Positions 37,980 through 46,528 of a stretch of 64,000 nucleotides of DNA are shown piece by piece. Source of the DNA: Actibacterium naphthalenivorans (GTDB lineage: Bacteria > Pseudomonadota > Alphaproteobacteria > Rhodobacterales > Rhodobacteraceae); contig NZ_JACIEQ010000002.1 in assembly GCF_014196965.1 (NCBI RefSeq), positions 535,516 through 599,515 of the forward strand, written 5' to 3'. The first letter of the stretch is position 1. Each line of letters starts with the position of its first letter. The position numbers and the translations under genes are program-made. The notes under the pieces are model-generated. The model saw only the letters and a program-made list of their open reading frames with translations. It searched no databases and was not told where the DNA came from.

Positions 37980-38127
37980 CTCTGTCCTGTCGCCTGAGAT
38001 CGTTATCCCTTCGGCGGGCGCAAGCGCCACTCTCCAGAGCTCTGTTCTCTGCATCGGTCCGTTGGCCTGAGAGTTTACCGGGGCGGTTGCTCCTTCGGCA
38101 CTGGGTTTCCCCAGATTCTCCCGATGC
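37980..38127 (-). promoter_or_regulatory. Tandem glycine riboswitch
   Basis: Two aptamers lie directly before gcvT. Aptamer 1 (38127-38051) is closed by GCATCGG/CCGATGC and contains the core GCCGAAGGAGCAA and CTCTCAGGC. Aptamer 2 (38039-37980) is closed by CTCTG/CAGAG and contains GCCGAAGGGATAA and CTCAGGC, then GGACAG. These are the conserved glycine-aptamer segments, and the two are separated by only a short linker, as in cooperative tandem riboswitches. Glycine binding is expected to turn on the cleavage operon. Confidence 0.93.
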
Positions 38128-38206
38128 AGATGGCGTGAACACTAAATCAAGCGCCACAACGCGGCAAGTCCTTGCATTCACCGAGGCAGCCGCCAGATTA
38201 TGCGCC

Positions 38207-38767
38207 ATGCAGGATCCGTTCTTCTTCGGCTACGGCTCGCTCGTGAACCGGGCCACCCACGGCTATGCCCGCGCCTTTCCCGCGCGGGTCAGCGGCTGGC
38301 GCCGGGCCTGGCGGCACACGGTGCTGCGCCCGCTTGCCTTCCTGACCGCCTATGAGGCGCCGGGGGAAGAGATCGACGGGCTGATCGCCGCCGTGCCGGG
38401 CCATGACTGGGCCGCGCTCGACACGCGCGAGGGCGCCTATGACCGGCACCCGGTATCGGGGCCGCTTGCGCATCACGCGCCGCATCCGGTGGCGGTGCAA
38501 ATCTATGCCGTGCATCCCCGCCATTCCGATCACCCCGACACGCGCCACCCGATCCTGCTGAGCTATATCGACGTGGTCGTGCAGGGCTATCTGCGGGAAT
38601 ATGGCGTGGAAGGCGCGCGGCGGTTCTTCGACACCACAGATGGCTGGGACGCGCCGATCAGGGATGACCGCGCCGCGCCGGTCTATACCCGGCACCAGCG
38701 CCTTGATGATGACGAGCGCCGCTTCGTGGACAGGCAGCTTTCGCGCCTGTCGGCCAATCTGATCTGA
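38207..38767 (+). CDS. Gamma-glutamylcyclotransferase-like (AIG2 fold) protein
   Basis: 186 residues. The N-terminal FFFGYGSLVNRAT carries the YGSL substrate-binding motif of GGCT enzymes, and the REGAYDRHPV segment near residue 67 supplies the conserved acid-base glutamate. Members cyclise gamma-glutamyl dipeptides or act on other gamma-glutamyl amines; the exact substrate is uncertain. It starts close to the divergent riboswitch leader. The frame reaches back to 37886, which overlaps gcvT and is not used. Confidence 0.8.
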   Translation: MQDPFFFGYGSLVNRATHGYARAFPARVSGWRRAWRHTVLRPLAFLTAYEAPGEEIDGLIAAVPGHDWAALDTREGAYDRHPVSGPLAHHAPHPVAVQIYAVHPRHSDHPDTRHPILLSYIDVVVQGYLREYGVEGARRFFDTTDGWDAPIRDDRAAPVYTRHQRLDDDERRFVDRQLSRLSANLI

Positions 38768-38839
38768 CCGGGCGCTCGTCAGCCGCCGCGGGCCTACTCG
38801 CTCACGCCGGCGAAAAGGGCCGCAGGGCCTGCTGAGCGG

Positions 38840-40156
38840 TCAGCCCGGCTTCTTCTGCAACAGCGGCATTACATCGGCCATCTCGGGCCCCTTCGCCCGG
38901 CCTGTCACGGCCTTGCGCAGCGGCATGAACAGCCCCCTGCCCTTGCGGCCGGTCTTTTCCTTCACCGCCGCCGTCCAACTGCCCCAGGTTTCGGGCGTAT
39001 AAGGCGGTTCGGGCAGCAGCGAGAGCGCCTCTGCGACGAACGCCTTGTCCTCCTCCTCGACCACGGGCGCGGCGCCATTACGGAACAGATCCCACCATGC
39101 GGCCATATCGGCCTTCACCGTGATATTGTCCTTCACCACCTCCCAGAACTGCGGGGCGATATCGCCGGGCACCCCGAGCGCGGCAACGTCATCCGCCACC
39201 GCCGCCAAGGGCAGGCCATGCAGATGCCGCGCGGTCAGCGGGAACAGGTCATCGGCGTCGAATTTGGTCGGCGCCGCGCCGAAATGGCTGATGTCGAATC
39301 CCGCCACCAGTTCGTCGATCGAGGCGCAAAGCTCCACCGGCTGCGACGATCCCAGCCGCGCCATGAGCGACAACAGCGCCATCGGTTCCACCCCCTGCGC
39401 GCGCAGATCGCGCAGGCTGAGCACGCCCAGCCGCTTGGACAGCGCCTCGCCCTGCGGGCCGGTCAGCAGCGAGTGGTGCGCAAATTCCGGCACCGCGCCG
39501 CCCAACGCCCGGATGATCTGAATCTGGGTGGCGGTGTTGGTCACATGATCGGATCCGCGCACCACATGGGTCACCCCCATTTCCGTGTCGTCCACCACCG
39601 AGGCCAGCGTATAGAGCACCTGCCCGTCGCCGCGGATCAGCACCGGGTCGGAGACCGACGCCGCATCAATCGAGATATCGCCCAGAATCCCGTCGGCCCA
39701 TTCGATCCGTTCGTGATCCAGCAGAAAGCGCCAGTGGCCCGACCGTTCGGCGCGCAGCTTGTCTTTCTCAGCGTCCGACAGCGCCAGCCCGGCCCGGTCA
39801 TACACCGGCGGCCGGCCCATGTTCAGCTGCTTCTTGCGCTTCAGATCCAGCTCGGTCGGCGTCTCGAAACACTCGTAGAACCGGCCCGCCGCGCGCAGCC
39901 TGTCGGCGGCCTCGGCGTAACGGTCGAGCCGCAGAGACTGACGCTCGATCCGGTCCCACGTGATGCCCAGCCATTCGAGATCTTCCTGGATCGCGTCCAC
40001 ATATTCCTGCTTCGAGCGCTCCGGGTCGGTATCGTCGAGCCGCAGGATGAAACTGCCGCCCGCCTTGCGGGTGATCAGGAAGTTGAACAGCGCGGTGCGC
40101 AGGTTGCCCACATGCAGATAGCCGGTGGGCGACGGGGCGAAACGGGTAACGGTCAT
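38840..40156 (-). CDS. gltX: Glutamyl-tRNA synthetase
   Basis: 438 residues, the shorter of the GluRS forms found in alphaproteobacteria. The HIGH-type motif is TGYLHVGNLR at residues 11-20, and the KMSKS-type motif EALSKRLGVLSL lies near residue 243. RLDDTDPERSK is a family signature. It charges tRNA-Glu and may misacylate tRNA-Gln for amidation. Many relatives keep two gltX genes; only this one is in the window. Confidence 0.93.
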   Translation of the reverse strand: MTVTRFAPSPTGYLHVGNLRTALFNFLITRKAGGSFILRLDDTDPERSKQEYVDAIQEDLEWLGITWDRIERQSLRLDRYAEAADRLRAAGRFYECFETPTELDLKRKKQLNMGRPPVYDRAGLALSDAEKDKLRAERSGHWRFLLDHERIEWADGILGDISIDAASVSDPVLIRGDGQVLYTLASVVDDTEMGVTHVVRGSDHVTNTATQIQIIRALGGAVPEFAHHSLLTGPQGEALSKRLGVLSLRDLRAQGVEPMALLSLMARLGSSQPVELCASIDELVAGFDISHFGAAPTKFDADDLFPLTARHLHGLPLAAVADDVAALGVPGDIAPQFWEVVKDNITVKADMAAWWDLFRNGAAPVVEEEDKAFVAEALSLLPEPPYTPETWGSWTAAVKEKTGRKGRGLFMPLRKAVTGRAKGPEMADVMPLLQKKPG

Positions 40157-40331
40157 GGCAGTCTCCTGTTGGCCGCTGCTGTTTCACAGACGCGCGGCAT
40201 TGTCCATATGACAGCACCCGGCACCGGGGCCCGGCAGCGCGCAAAAGCCATCCTCGCGGTCTCGTGACATGGAGATTGGGCCACTTGCGGCTACCCTTGT
40301 CTGCGAAACGGACGTTAACAGGGAGAAGACC

Positions 40332-41267
40332 ATGGCATCCGAGATTTCACTGAACCGCCGGCAGGCGCTGCTTGCAGGGGCGGCGCTGCCGCTGGCCGGC
40401 GCCATGGGCACTGCCGCCCACGCCGCCGCGCCGATGCAGGGCCCCGCCCGGACACCGTTCAACCGCTTCATGCTGGGAGAGTTCGAGGTGACCGCACTTC
40501 TGGCCGGCACCCGCACCGTACCCGACCCGCACAAGATATTCGGCCTGAACGCATCGGAAGAGGAATTCGCCGAAGTCTCGGCCGCCAATTACATCCCCAC
40601 GCAGGCCGCACAGTTCTTCTTCACCCCGACATTGGTCAATACCGGATCGGAGCTGATCCTGTTCGACACCGGGCTTGCCCCCGAGGGCATCACCGCCGCG
40701 CTGGCGGCCGCCGGCCATGCCGCCGATCAGGTGGATACCGTGGTGCTGACCCATATGCACGGCGATCATATCGGCGGGCTGTCAGGCGCCGCGGGCGAAA
40801 CCTTTGCCAATGCAGGCTATGTCACGGGGGCGGTGGAATTCGATGCCTGGGCCAAGATGGGCAACGAAGGCTTCGACACCAAGGTCAAACCGCTGGCCGA
40901 CAAAATGAGCTTTCTTGACGATGGCGGCAGCGTCACCTCCGGCATCACGGCGATGGCGGCCTTCGGGCACACGCCGGGCCACATGGCCTATATGCTGGAA
41001 AGCGGCGGCAAGAGCCTGTTGCTGGGGGCCGATTTCGCCAATCACTATGTCTGGTCGCTGGGCCACCCCGACTGGGAGGTGAGCTTCGACATGGACAAAT
41101 CCACCGCCGCCGCCACGCGCAGGCGGATGCTGAACATGCTGGCCGCCGACAAGACGCCCTTCATCGGCTATCACATGCCCTTCCCCGCGATGGGCTATGC
41201 AGAGGCGCGCGGCGACGGGTTTCGCTATGTCCCGGCAAGCTATCAGATGAAGCTGCCGCGCGTCTGA
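40332..41267 (+). CDS. Exported metallo-beta-lactamase-fold hydrolase
   Basis: 311 residues. The N-terminus has a twin-arginine signal, NRRQALLAGAALPLAGAMG, with cleavage probably after AHA. The MBL metal motif THMHGDHIGG lies near residue 140, and GHTPGHM (third metal ligand) near residue 218; GADFANH supplies another. This layout fits lactonase or MBL hydrolases. The substrate is unknown. AGGGAGAAG precedes the ATG at 40332; the longer frame from 40269 would hide the Tat signal. A strong terminator follows at 41293. Confidence 0.85.
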   Translation: MASEISLNRRQALLAGAALPLAGAMGTAAHAAAPMQGPARTPFNRFMLGEFEVTALLAGTRTVPDPHKIFGLNASEEEFAEVSAANYIPTQAAQFFFTPTLVNTGSELILFDTGLAPEGITAALAAAGHAADQVDTVVLTHMHGDHIGGLSGAAGETFANAGYVTGAVEFDAWAKMGNEGFDTKVKPLADKMSFLDDGGSVTSGITAMAAFGHTPGHMAYMLESGGKSLLLGADFANHYVWSLGHPDWEVSFDMDKSTAAATRRRMLNMLAADKTPFIGYHMPFPAMGYAEARGDGFRYVPASYQMKLPRV

Positions 41268-41292
41268 AACGGCCACGGCCCGAAACATCCGG

Positions 41293-41321
41293 CGGGGCGC
41301 AACAGCGCCCCGTTTTTCTTT
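41293..41321 (+). terminator. Intrinsic terminator after the MBL-fold gene
   Basis: CGGGGCGC (41293-41300) and GCGCCCCG (41305-41312) form a perfect 8-bp stem with an AACA loop, immediately followed by TTTTTCTTTT. This is the clearest Rho-independent terminator in the window. Confidence 0.92.
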
Positions 41322-41389
41322 TGTCGGGCCTTGGCGGCGGCGCGGCGGGCTGGCAGTCTGGCCGCCGAAAGCGTCGAAGGGCACATGGC

Positions 41390-42337
41390 ATGCAGGACAT
41401 TCTGACGATCACACTGAACCCGGCGGTGGACCTGTCCAGCGCTGTCGATCAGGTGGAACCGGAGCTGAAACTGCGCTGCGACCCGCCGGTGACCGATCCC
41501 GGCGGCGGCGGCATCAACGTGTCGCGGGCGGTGCGCATTCTGGGCGGCCAGACCCGGGCACTGGTGGCGATCGGCGGACCGATGGGCAAGAAGCTGCGAC
41601 AGTTGCTGGTCGAGGAAGGCATCGCCATCCTGCCCTTCCGCGCGCCCGGCGAAACCCGGCAGAGCCTGGCCGTGACGGACAGGCGCGACGGGCGGCAATA
41701 CCGCTTTGTCTTTCCCGGCCCGACCTGGGATGACGAACGCTTGGCCGCCGTTCTGGGCAGCATCCGCGACGCGGTGCCCGACAGCGGCTTTGTCGTGCTG
41801 AGCGGCAGCCTGCCCCCCGGCATCCCGCCCCATTTCGCCACATTGGTCTGCGATTGCCTGAAGGATACCGGCGCGAAAGTGGTGGTCGACACTTCCGGCG
41901 CGGCCCTGCAGGATCTGGCGAAGGCGCATCCGCATGTGCCCTATATCCTGCGCATGGACGGGGAAGAGGCCGAGGGGCTGGCGGGCCAGCCGCTGCCCAC
42001 CCGCGCCGACAGCGCTGCTTTCGCAGCGTCGCTGGTGGCAAGGGGCGCGGCGCGGGCGGTGGTGGTGGCGCGCGGCGCCGACGGATCGGTGCTGGCGGCC
42101 GACGGGCTGCGCCTGCACGCCGCCGCCGCACCGGTGCCTGTCAAAAGCAAGGTCGGGGCGGGCGACAGTTTCGTGGCAGGCTTCACCCTGTCACTGGCCC
42201 GGGGGCAGGATCTGGGCGCGGCGCTGCAGCGCGGTGCGGCGGCGGCCAGCGCCGCGGTGATGACCGATGCCACCCGGCTGTGCACCCGCGCCGATGCAGA
42301 ACGGCTGATCGCCGAATGCCCGCTGACCGAACTCTAG
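41390..42337 (+). CDS. PfkB-family 1-phosphofructokinase-type hexose kinase
   Basis: 315 residues. The ribokinase fold starts ILTITLNPAVDLSS, the PfkB-type (Pfk-2/FruK) opening. GGGGINVSRAVRILGG near residue 38 is the first family signature, and KVGAGDSFVAGF near residue 253 contains the catalytic aspartate and anion hole. It phosphorylates fructose-6-phosphate or fructose-1-phosphate-type substrates. The start at 41390 (MQDIL) is chosen by alignment. It has no phosphotransferase genes around it, so Pfk-2 or tagatose-6-phosphate kinase activity is as likely as FruK. Confidence 0.85.
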   Translation: MQDILTITLNPAVDLSSAVDQVEPELKLRCDPPVTDPGGGGINVSRAVRILGGQTRALVAIGGPMGKKLRQLLVEEGIAILPFRAPGETRQSLAVTDRRDGRQYRFVFPGPTWDDERLAAVLGSIRDAVPDSGFVVLSGSLPPGIPPHFATLVCDCLKDTGAKVVVDTSGAALQDLAKAHPHVPYILRMDGEEAEGLAGQPLPTRADSAAFAASLVARGAARAVVVARGADGSVLAADGLRLHAAAAPVPVKSKVGAGDSFVAGFTLSLARGQDLGAALQRGAAAASAAVMTDATRLCTRADAERLIAECPLTEL

Positions 42338-42344
42338 CGCCACC

Positions 42345-42938
42345 TCAGGCAGCGATCTTGCCTGCGAATTCCACAAGGCGACGGGCCTGATGCGCGATCG
42401 CCGGTTCGGCCTTGTCGAACAGATCACCCTGCGTATGGGAATAGCCGTAAGGGTTGCCGCCGGCCTCGAAGATCACGCTGTCGGTATAACCCGGCGGCAC
42501 CAGAACCGCGCCCCAGTGCATGAACGTGGTGTAAAGCGACAGCAGCGTCGCCTCCTGCCCGCCATGGGCATTCTGAGCGCTGGTGGTCGCGGTCACGGGT
42601 TTGTTCGCCAGCTTGCCTTCCTGCCAGAGCGGGCCGAGCGTGTCGATGAAGCCCCGCATCTGGCTGGCCACTACGCCGTAGCGCGTGGGCGCGGAGAAGA
42701 AGTAGGCGTTGGCCCAGTCCATATCATCCGGGGTGACGACGGGGATGTCGGACATCTTGTCCAACTGGGCCTTCCAGGCCTCCTGCCCGTTCACCACCTC
42801 TTGCGGCGCGGTTTCGGCGACGCGCAGCAGGCGCACCTCCGCGCCCGCATCTTTGGCCGCCTGGGCGGCGATCGTGGCGATCTGGTGATTGGTGCCATAG
42901 GTCGTGTAGAACACGACGGCGAGTTTCACGGTGGTCAT
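42345..42938 (-). CDS. wrbA: NAD(P)H:quinone oxidoreductase, WrbA type
   Basis: 197 residues, the normal WrbA length. The FMN loop is [12 protein letters not shown] near residue 8. [23 protein letters not shown] and [25 protein letters not shown] are signatures of the family, including the FMN and quinone pocket. It reduces quinones by two electrons to avoid radicals. The start at 42938 has GGAGG; the frame begins at 42968 without support. It is convergent with the kinase, 7 nt apart. Confidence 0.93.
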   Translation of the reverse strand: MTTVKLAVVFYTTYGTNHQIATIAAQAAKDAGAEVRLLRVAETAPQEVVNGQEAWKAQLDKMSDIPVVTPDDMDWANAYFFSAPTRYGVVASQMRGFIDTLGPLWQEGKLANKPVTATTSAQNAHGGQEATLLSLYTTFMHWGAVLVPPGYTDSVIFEAGGNPYGYSHTQGDLFDKAEPAIAHQARRLVEFAGKIAA

Positions 42939-43051
42939 GCGAGCCTCCTTTGTTATTGGAAGACTCAACTGTTCTGCCGCGCTGTGGTTGCATCACGCGC
43001 CGCGAATTGGCCGCCGGGCGCATCACTTGCGCGTGAACGCCCCCGCCCCGG

Positions 43052-44710
43052 TCAGGTCGGGTCGCGCCAGCGGTTGACGATGGGATAGCGCCGGTCCAGC
43101 CAGAAAGCGCGGAACGTCAGCCGCGCGCCGGGGGCGGACTGATAGCGCTTGTATTCCGAGAGATAGATCAGATGCTCGACCTTCTTCACCACATCTCGGT
43201 CGAACCCGGCCGCCACCGCCTCGGCCACTGATTTCTCCTCGTCGATCAGCATGGTCAGGATCGCGTCGAGCACCGGATAGGGCGGCAGGCTGTCTTCGTC
43301 CTTCTGATCGGCGCGCAGCTCGGCCGAGGGCGGCTTGTCGATGATGCGGGGCGGGATCACCTCGCCCGCCGGACCCTTCATCCAGGGCCGGTGATTGGCG
43401 TTGCGCCAGCGGCAGGTTTCGAAAACCCGCGTCTTGTAGAGATCCTTGATCGGGTTGTAGCCGCCGGCCATGTCGCCATAGATCGTGGCATAGCCCACCG
43501 CCACCTCGGACTTGTTGCCGGTGGTCAGCAGCATCTCGCCGAACTTGTTCGACATCGCCATCAGCAGCAGCCCGCGCAGGCGCGACTGGATGTTTTCCTC
43601 TGTCGTGTCGGGGGCCAGCCCCTCGAACAGCGGCGCCAGCGTTTCGGTCACCACCTGCCGCGCCGGGCCGATCGGAACATAGTCGTAGCGGCAGCCCAGC
43701 ACCTTTGCCACGGCCTCGGCATCGTCCAGCGACGCGCGAGAGGTGTATTCGGAGGGCAGCATCACGCAGCGCACATTCTCGGGGCCAAGCGCGTCGGCGG
43801 CGATGGTCGCCACGATGGCGCTGTCGATACCGCCCGACAGGCCCAGCAGCACCTTGCCGAAGCCCGACTTGTCGCAATAATCGCGCAGCGCCTCGACCAT
43901 CACGCGGTAATCCTGCTCCCAGACGTCGGGGTGGCGGCTCTTTTCGCCCTCCACCGCGCGCCAGCCTTCGGGCGTCTCGGTGAAATCCACATGCACCACC
44001 GTCTCGTCGAACACCGGCAGCAGCGCCGCCAGTTCGCCGCTTGGGTTCAGCACGAAACTGCCGCCGTCGAACACCTGATCGTCCTGCCCGCCCACCATGT
44101 TGAGATAGATCAGCGGCAGCCCCGTCTCGACCACGCGCGCCACCATATGGGTCAGCCGCCGGTCGAGCTTGTGGCGGTAGTAGGGCGATCCGTTGGGCAC
44201 CAGAAAGAAGCTCGCCCCGGTTTCGGCCAGGGTTTCACAGACATCCGGGTGCCAGGCATCCTCGCAGATCGGCGTGCCGATACACAGCGGTCCGATGCGG
44301 TAAGGGCCGTTGACCGGACCCGAGGAAAACAGGCGCTGTTCGTCGAACACGGTTTCGTTGGGCAGGTGATGCTTCAGGATCGTGGCCTGCACCTTGCCAC
44401 CCGACAGGATGAAATACGCGTTGTAGAGCTTCTCGGCAAAGGCATAGGGCCCGCCGATACCGATCGCCGGGCCATCGGCGCATTCCTTCGCAAGCGTATC
44501 CACCAGGCGCATCGCGTGAAGGGTGAAGCCGGGCTTCATCACCAGATCCTGCGTCTGATAGCCGGTGATGAACATCTCGGGCAGCGCCAGCATGTCGGCG
44601 CCGGCCGCCTTGGCGGTGGCCCATGCCGCGCGCACCATGTCGGCATTCGCGTCCAGCGCGCCGACGGTCGGGTTAAGCTGTGCAAGTGTCAGGCGAAATC
44701 TGTCGGCCAT
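43052..44710 (-). CDS. nadE: Glutamine-dependent NAD+ synthetase
   Basis: 552 residues with two domains. The N-terminal nitrilase-type glutaminase domain has LPEMFITGYQTQD (catalytic Glu) near residue 42, LKHHLPNETVFDEQ (Lys) near residue 112, and CEDAWHPDVCE (Cys) near residue 146. The C-terminal synthetase domain has the P-loop GLSGGIDSA near residue 290. It amidates nicotinate adenine dinucleotide, finishing the pathway shared with nadD. ATG 44710 has GGAGG; a GTG two codons earlier at 44716 is the alternative. Confidence 0.96.
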   Translation of the reverse strand: MADRFRLTLAQLNPTVGALDANADMVRAAWATAKAAGADMLALPEMFITGYQTQDLVMKPGFTLHAMRLVDTLAKECADGPAIGIGGPYAFAEKLYNAYFILSGGKVQATILKHHLPNETVFDEQRLFSSGPVNGPYRIGPLCIGTPICEDAWHPDVCETLAETGASFFLVPNGSPYYRHKLDRRLTHMVARVVETGLPLIYLNMVGGQDDQVFDGGSFVLNPSGELAALLPVFDETVVHVDFTETPEGWRAVEGEKSRHPDVWEQDYRVMVEALRDYCDKSGFGKVLLGLSGGIDSAIVATIAADALGPENVRCVMLPSEYTSRASLDDAEAVAKVLGCRYDYVPIGPARQVVTETLAPLFEGLAPDTTEENIQSRLRGLLLMAMSNKFGEMLLTTGNKSEVAVGYATIYGDMAGGYNPIKDLYKTRVFETCRWRNANHRPWMKGPAGEVIPPRIIDKPPSAELRADQKDEDSLPPYPVLDAILTMLIDEEKSVAEAVAAGFDRDVVKKVEHLIYLSEYKRYQSAPGARLTFRAFWLDRRYPIVNRWRDPT

Positions 44711-44858
44711 CGGCACCTCCGTGTCGAAATTTGTCTTAGCAGAGTTCTGCGCGAGGGAAAGCCGATTGATGGCGAAAACCGTTGTCAGCCCCGGGCACCT
44801 CCACTAGGCTCGGGCCGCATTCGCTGGGGTGGACACAGCAGGGGCTAAGGGGGCAGTC

Positions 44859-46295
44859 GTGCATAAGGCAGGCGCAGTTCTGACGGGCATTTTCATCACC
44901 ATGGCCGGTTTGGCCGTGGCGCAGGAGGCCGGTCAGGTCATCACCAAGCAATATGATGACGGCGGCATCTACGAAGGCACTTTCAAGGATGGCAAGCAGG
45001 ACGGGCGCGGCACCTACCGGCTGCCCAACGGCTATGAGTATTCCGGCGAGTGGGTCGCCGGAGAGATCCGCGGCACCGGCATCGCACGCTTTCCCAACGG
45101 CTCGGTCTACGAGGGCAGCTTTGCCAGGGGCAAGCCCGAGGGCTTCGGCAAGATCACCTTCGCCGATGGCGGCACCTATGAGGGCGACTGGACCGATGGC
45201 AAGATCTCGGGCAAGGGCGTGGCCGTCTATGCCAACGGCGTGCGCTATGAGGGCGATTTCCTGAACGCGCTGCACCATGGCACCGGCACGATGACCAGCC
45301 CCAATGGCTATATCTATGAAGGGGCCTGGATCGAAGGCGTGAAGGAGGGCGCGGGCAAGATCACCTATCCCGACGGCGCGATCTATGAGGGCGAGATGAA
45401 GAACGGCCAGCGCGCGGGTCAGGGCACGCTGACCATGCCCGACGGGCTGACCTATACCGGATCTTGGAAAGACGGGCAGATCAACGGCTTCGGCACGCTG
45501 ACCCAGCCCAACGGCGATGTCTACGAGGGGCTTCTGGTCAACGGTGAACGCCACGGCGCGGGCAAGGTGACCTATGCCAACGGCGACGTCTATGAAGGCG
45601 CCTTCCAGAATGACAAGCGCCAGGGCCAGGGCACGTTCCGCGGCACCGACGGCTATGTCTACGAGGGCGAATGGGTCGAGGGCCGGATCGAGGGACAAGG
45701 CACGGTGACCTATCCTGACGGGTCGGTCTATGTCGGCCAGTTCCGCGACGATCTTGCCGACGGCACCGGCAAGATCACCTATCCCGACGGCTCCACCTAT
45801 GACGGCGAATGGTCTGCCGGGGTGATCGACGGCAAGGGCATCGCCACCTATGCCAACGGGCTGGTCTATGAGGGCGAGTTCCGCAATGCCAAGAACCACG
45901 GGCAAGGCACCATGACCTTCACCGACGGCTATTCCTATACCGGCAGCTGGAAAGACGGGCTGCGCGACGGTCAGGGCAAGGCGACCTATTCCGACGGCAC
46001 GGTCTATGAGGGCGGGTTCGTCGCCGGCCAGCGCGAAGGTACCGGCAAGATCGTGATGCCCGACGGGTTCACCTATGAGGGCGAATGGAAGGCCGGCGAG
46101 ATCCACGGCAACGGGATCGCCACCTATGCCAACGGCGATGTCTATGAAGGCATGTTCGCCGAGGGCAAGCGGCAGGGCGAAGGCACCATGCGCTATGCCA
46201 GCGGCGAAGAGGAAACCGGCAACTGGAAGAACGGGGTGCTGACCTCGGGCGAGGCCGCCCCCGCGCCCGATCCCGAAGCCCCCGCCGCGGAGTAG
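44859..46295 (+). CDS. Exported MORN-repeat protein (19 repeats)
   Basis: 478 residues from the GTG at 44859; a GTG at 44829 is possible. A signal peptide (AGAVLTGIFITMAGLAVAQ) is followed by 18 full MORN repeats and one degenerate repeat of 23 residues (Y-x-G-x-W/F ... G-x-G-x3-x-x-x-G). Repeats 1-10 align in order with repeats 10-19 at a spacing of nine, showing an internal duplication. The end is a short Pro/Ala tail. MORN repeats form rod-like beta-sheets and bind lipid or protein; a periplasmic scaffold is plausible. The function is unknown. Confidence 0.9.
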   Translation: MHKAGAVLTGIFITMAGLAVAQEAGQVITKQYDDGGIYEGTFKDGKQDGRGTYRLPNGYEYSGEWVAGEIRGTGIARFPNGSVYEGSFARGKPEGFGKITFADGGTYEGDWTDGKISGKGVAVYANGVRYEGDFLNALHHGTGTMTSPNGYIYEGAWIEGVKEGAGKITYPDGAIYEGEMKNGQRAGQGTLTMPDGLTYTGSWKDGQINGFGTLTQPNGDVYEGLLVNGERHGAGKVTYANGDVYEGAFQNDKRQGQGTFRGTDGYVYEGEWVEGRIEGQGTVTYPDGSVYVGQFRDDLADGTGKITYPDGSTYDGEWSAGVIDGKGIATYANGLVYEGEFRNAKNHGQGTMTFTDGYSYTGSWKDGLRDGQGKATYSDGTVYEGGFVAGQREGTGKIVMPDGFTYEGEWKAGEIHGNGIATYANGDVYEGMFAEGKRQGEGTMRYASGEEETGNWKNGVLTSGEAAPAPDPEAPAAE

Positions 46296-46362
46296 GCGCG
46301 CGGGCGCGTTTGCCCAATATTTCAGCTTTCCTTTCCGGCCTCAGCGCGTATATTTCGCGCCA

Positions 46363-46452
46363 ATGACACGGGATCTTCATATCACCATCCGCACCGGGGC
46401 CGCTTCGCGCGCCCTGCTGTCCCGTGCCCTTCTGCTCCTTAGCCGCCTCTGA
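46363..46452 (+). CDS. leuA leader peptide (29 residues, leucine-rich)
   Basis: A short frame 77 nt before leuA. Seven of the last twelve residues are leucine (LLSRALLLLSRL then stop), coded by four different Leu codons, the mark of a transcription attenuator for leucine. The stop codon lies inside a hairpin arm (46446-46455). No good ribosome site is seen before the ATG at 46363, so the true start may differ, but the leucine run does not depend on it. Confidence 0.75.
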   Translation: MTRDLHITIRTGAASRALLSRALLLLSRL

Positions 46453-46507
46453 GCGTGCCTTCGGCGCGACCGCTCAGGGGTGACCAGCGCCGGATTGCTT
46501 AGCTGAG
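46446..46507 (+). promoter_or_regulatory. Candidate leucine attenuator structure
   Basis: CCTCTGAGCG (46446-46455) pairs with CGCTCAGGGG (46471-46480), with one G-T pair, overlapping the end of the leader peptide. The segment CTCAG (46473-46477) can pair instead with a second copy of CTGAG at 46503-46507. Mutually exclusive pairings set by ribosome stalling at leucine codons are how attenuators work. No T-run was found, so control might act at translation of leuA rather than at termination. Confidence 0.5.
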
Positions 46508-46528
46508 GACTGAAAGAGAGACACCACC

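Noticed and set aside
37906..38208. Upstream extension of gcvT to 38208
   Set aside because: This segment is the tandem glycine riboswitch; a ribosome site precedes the ATG at 37905.
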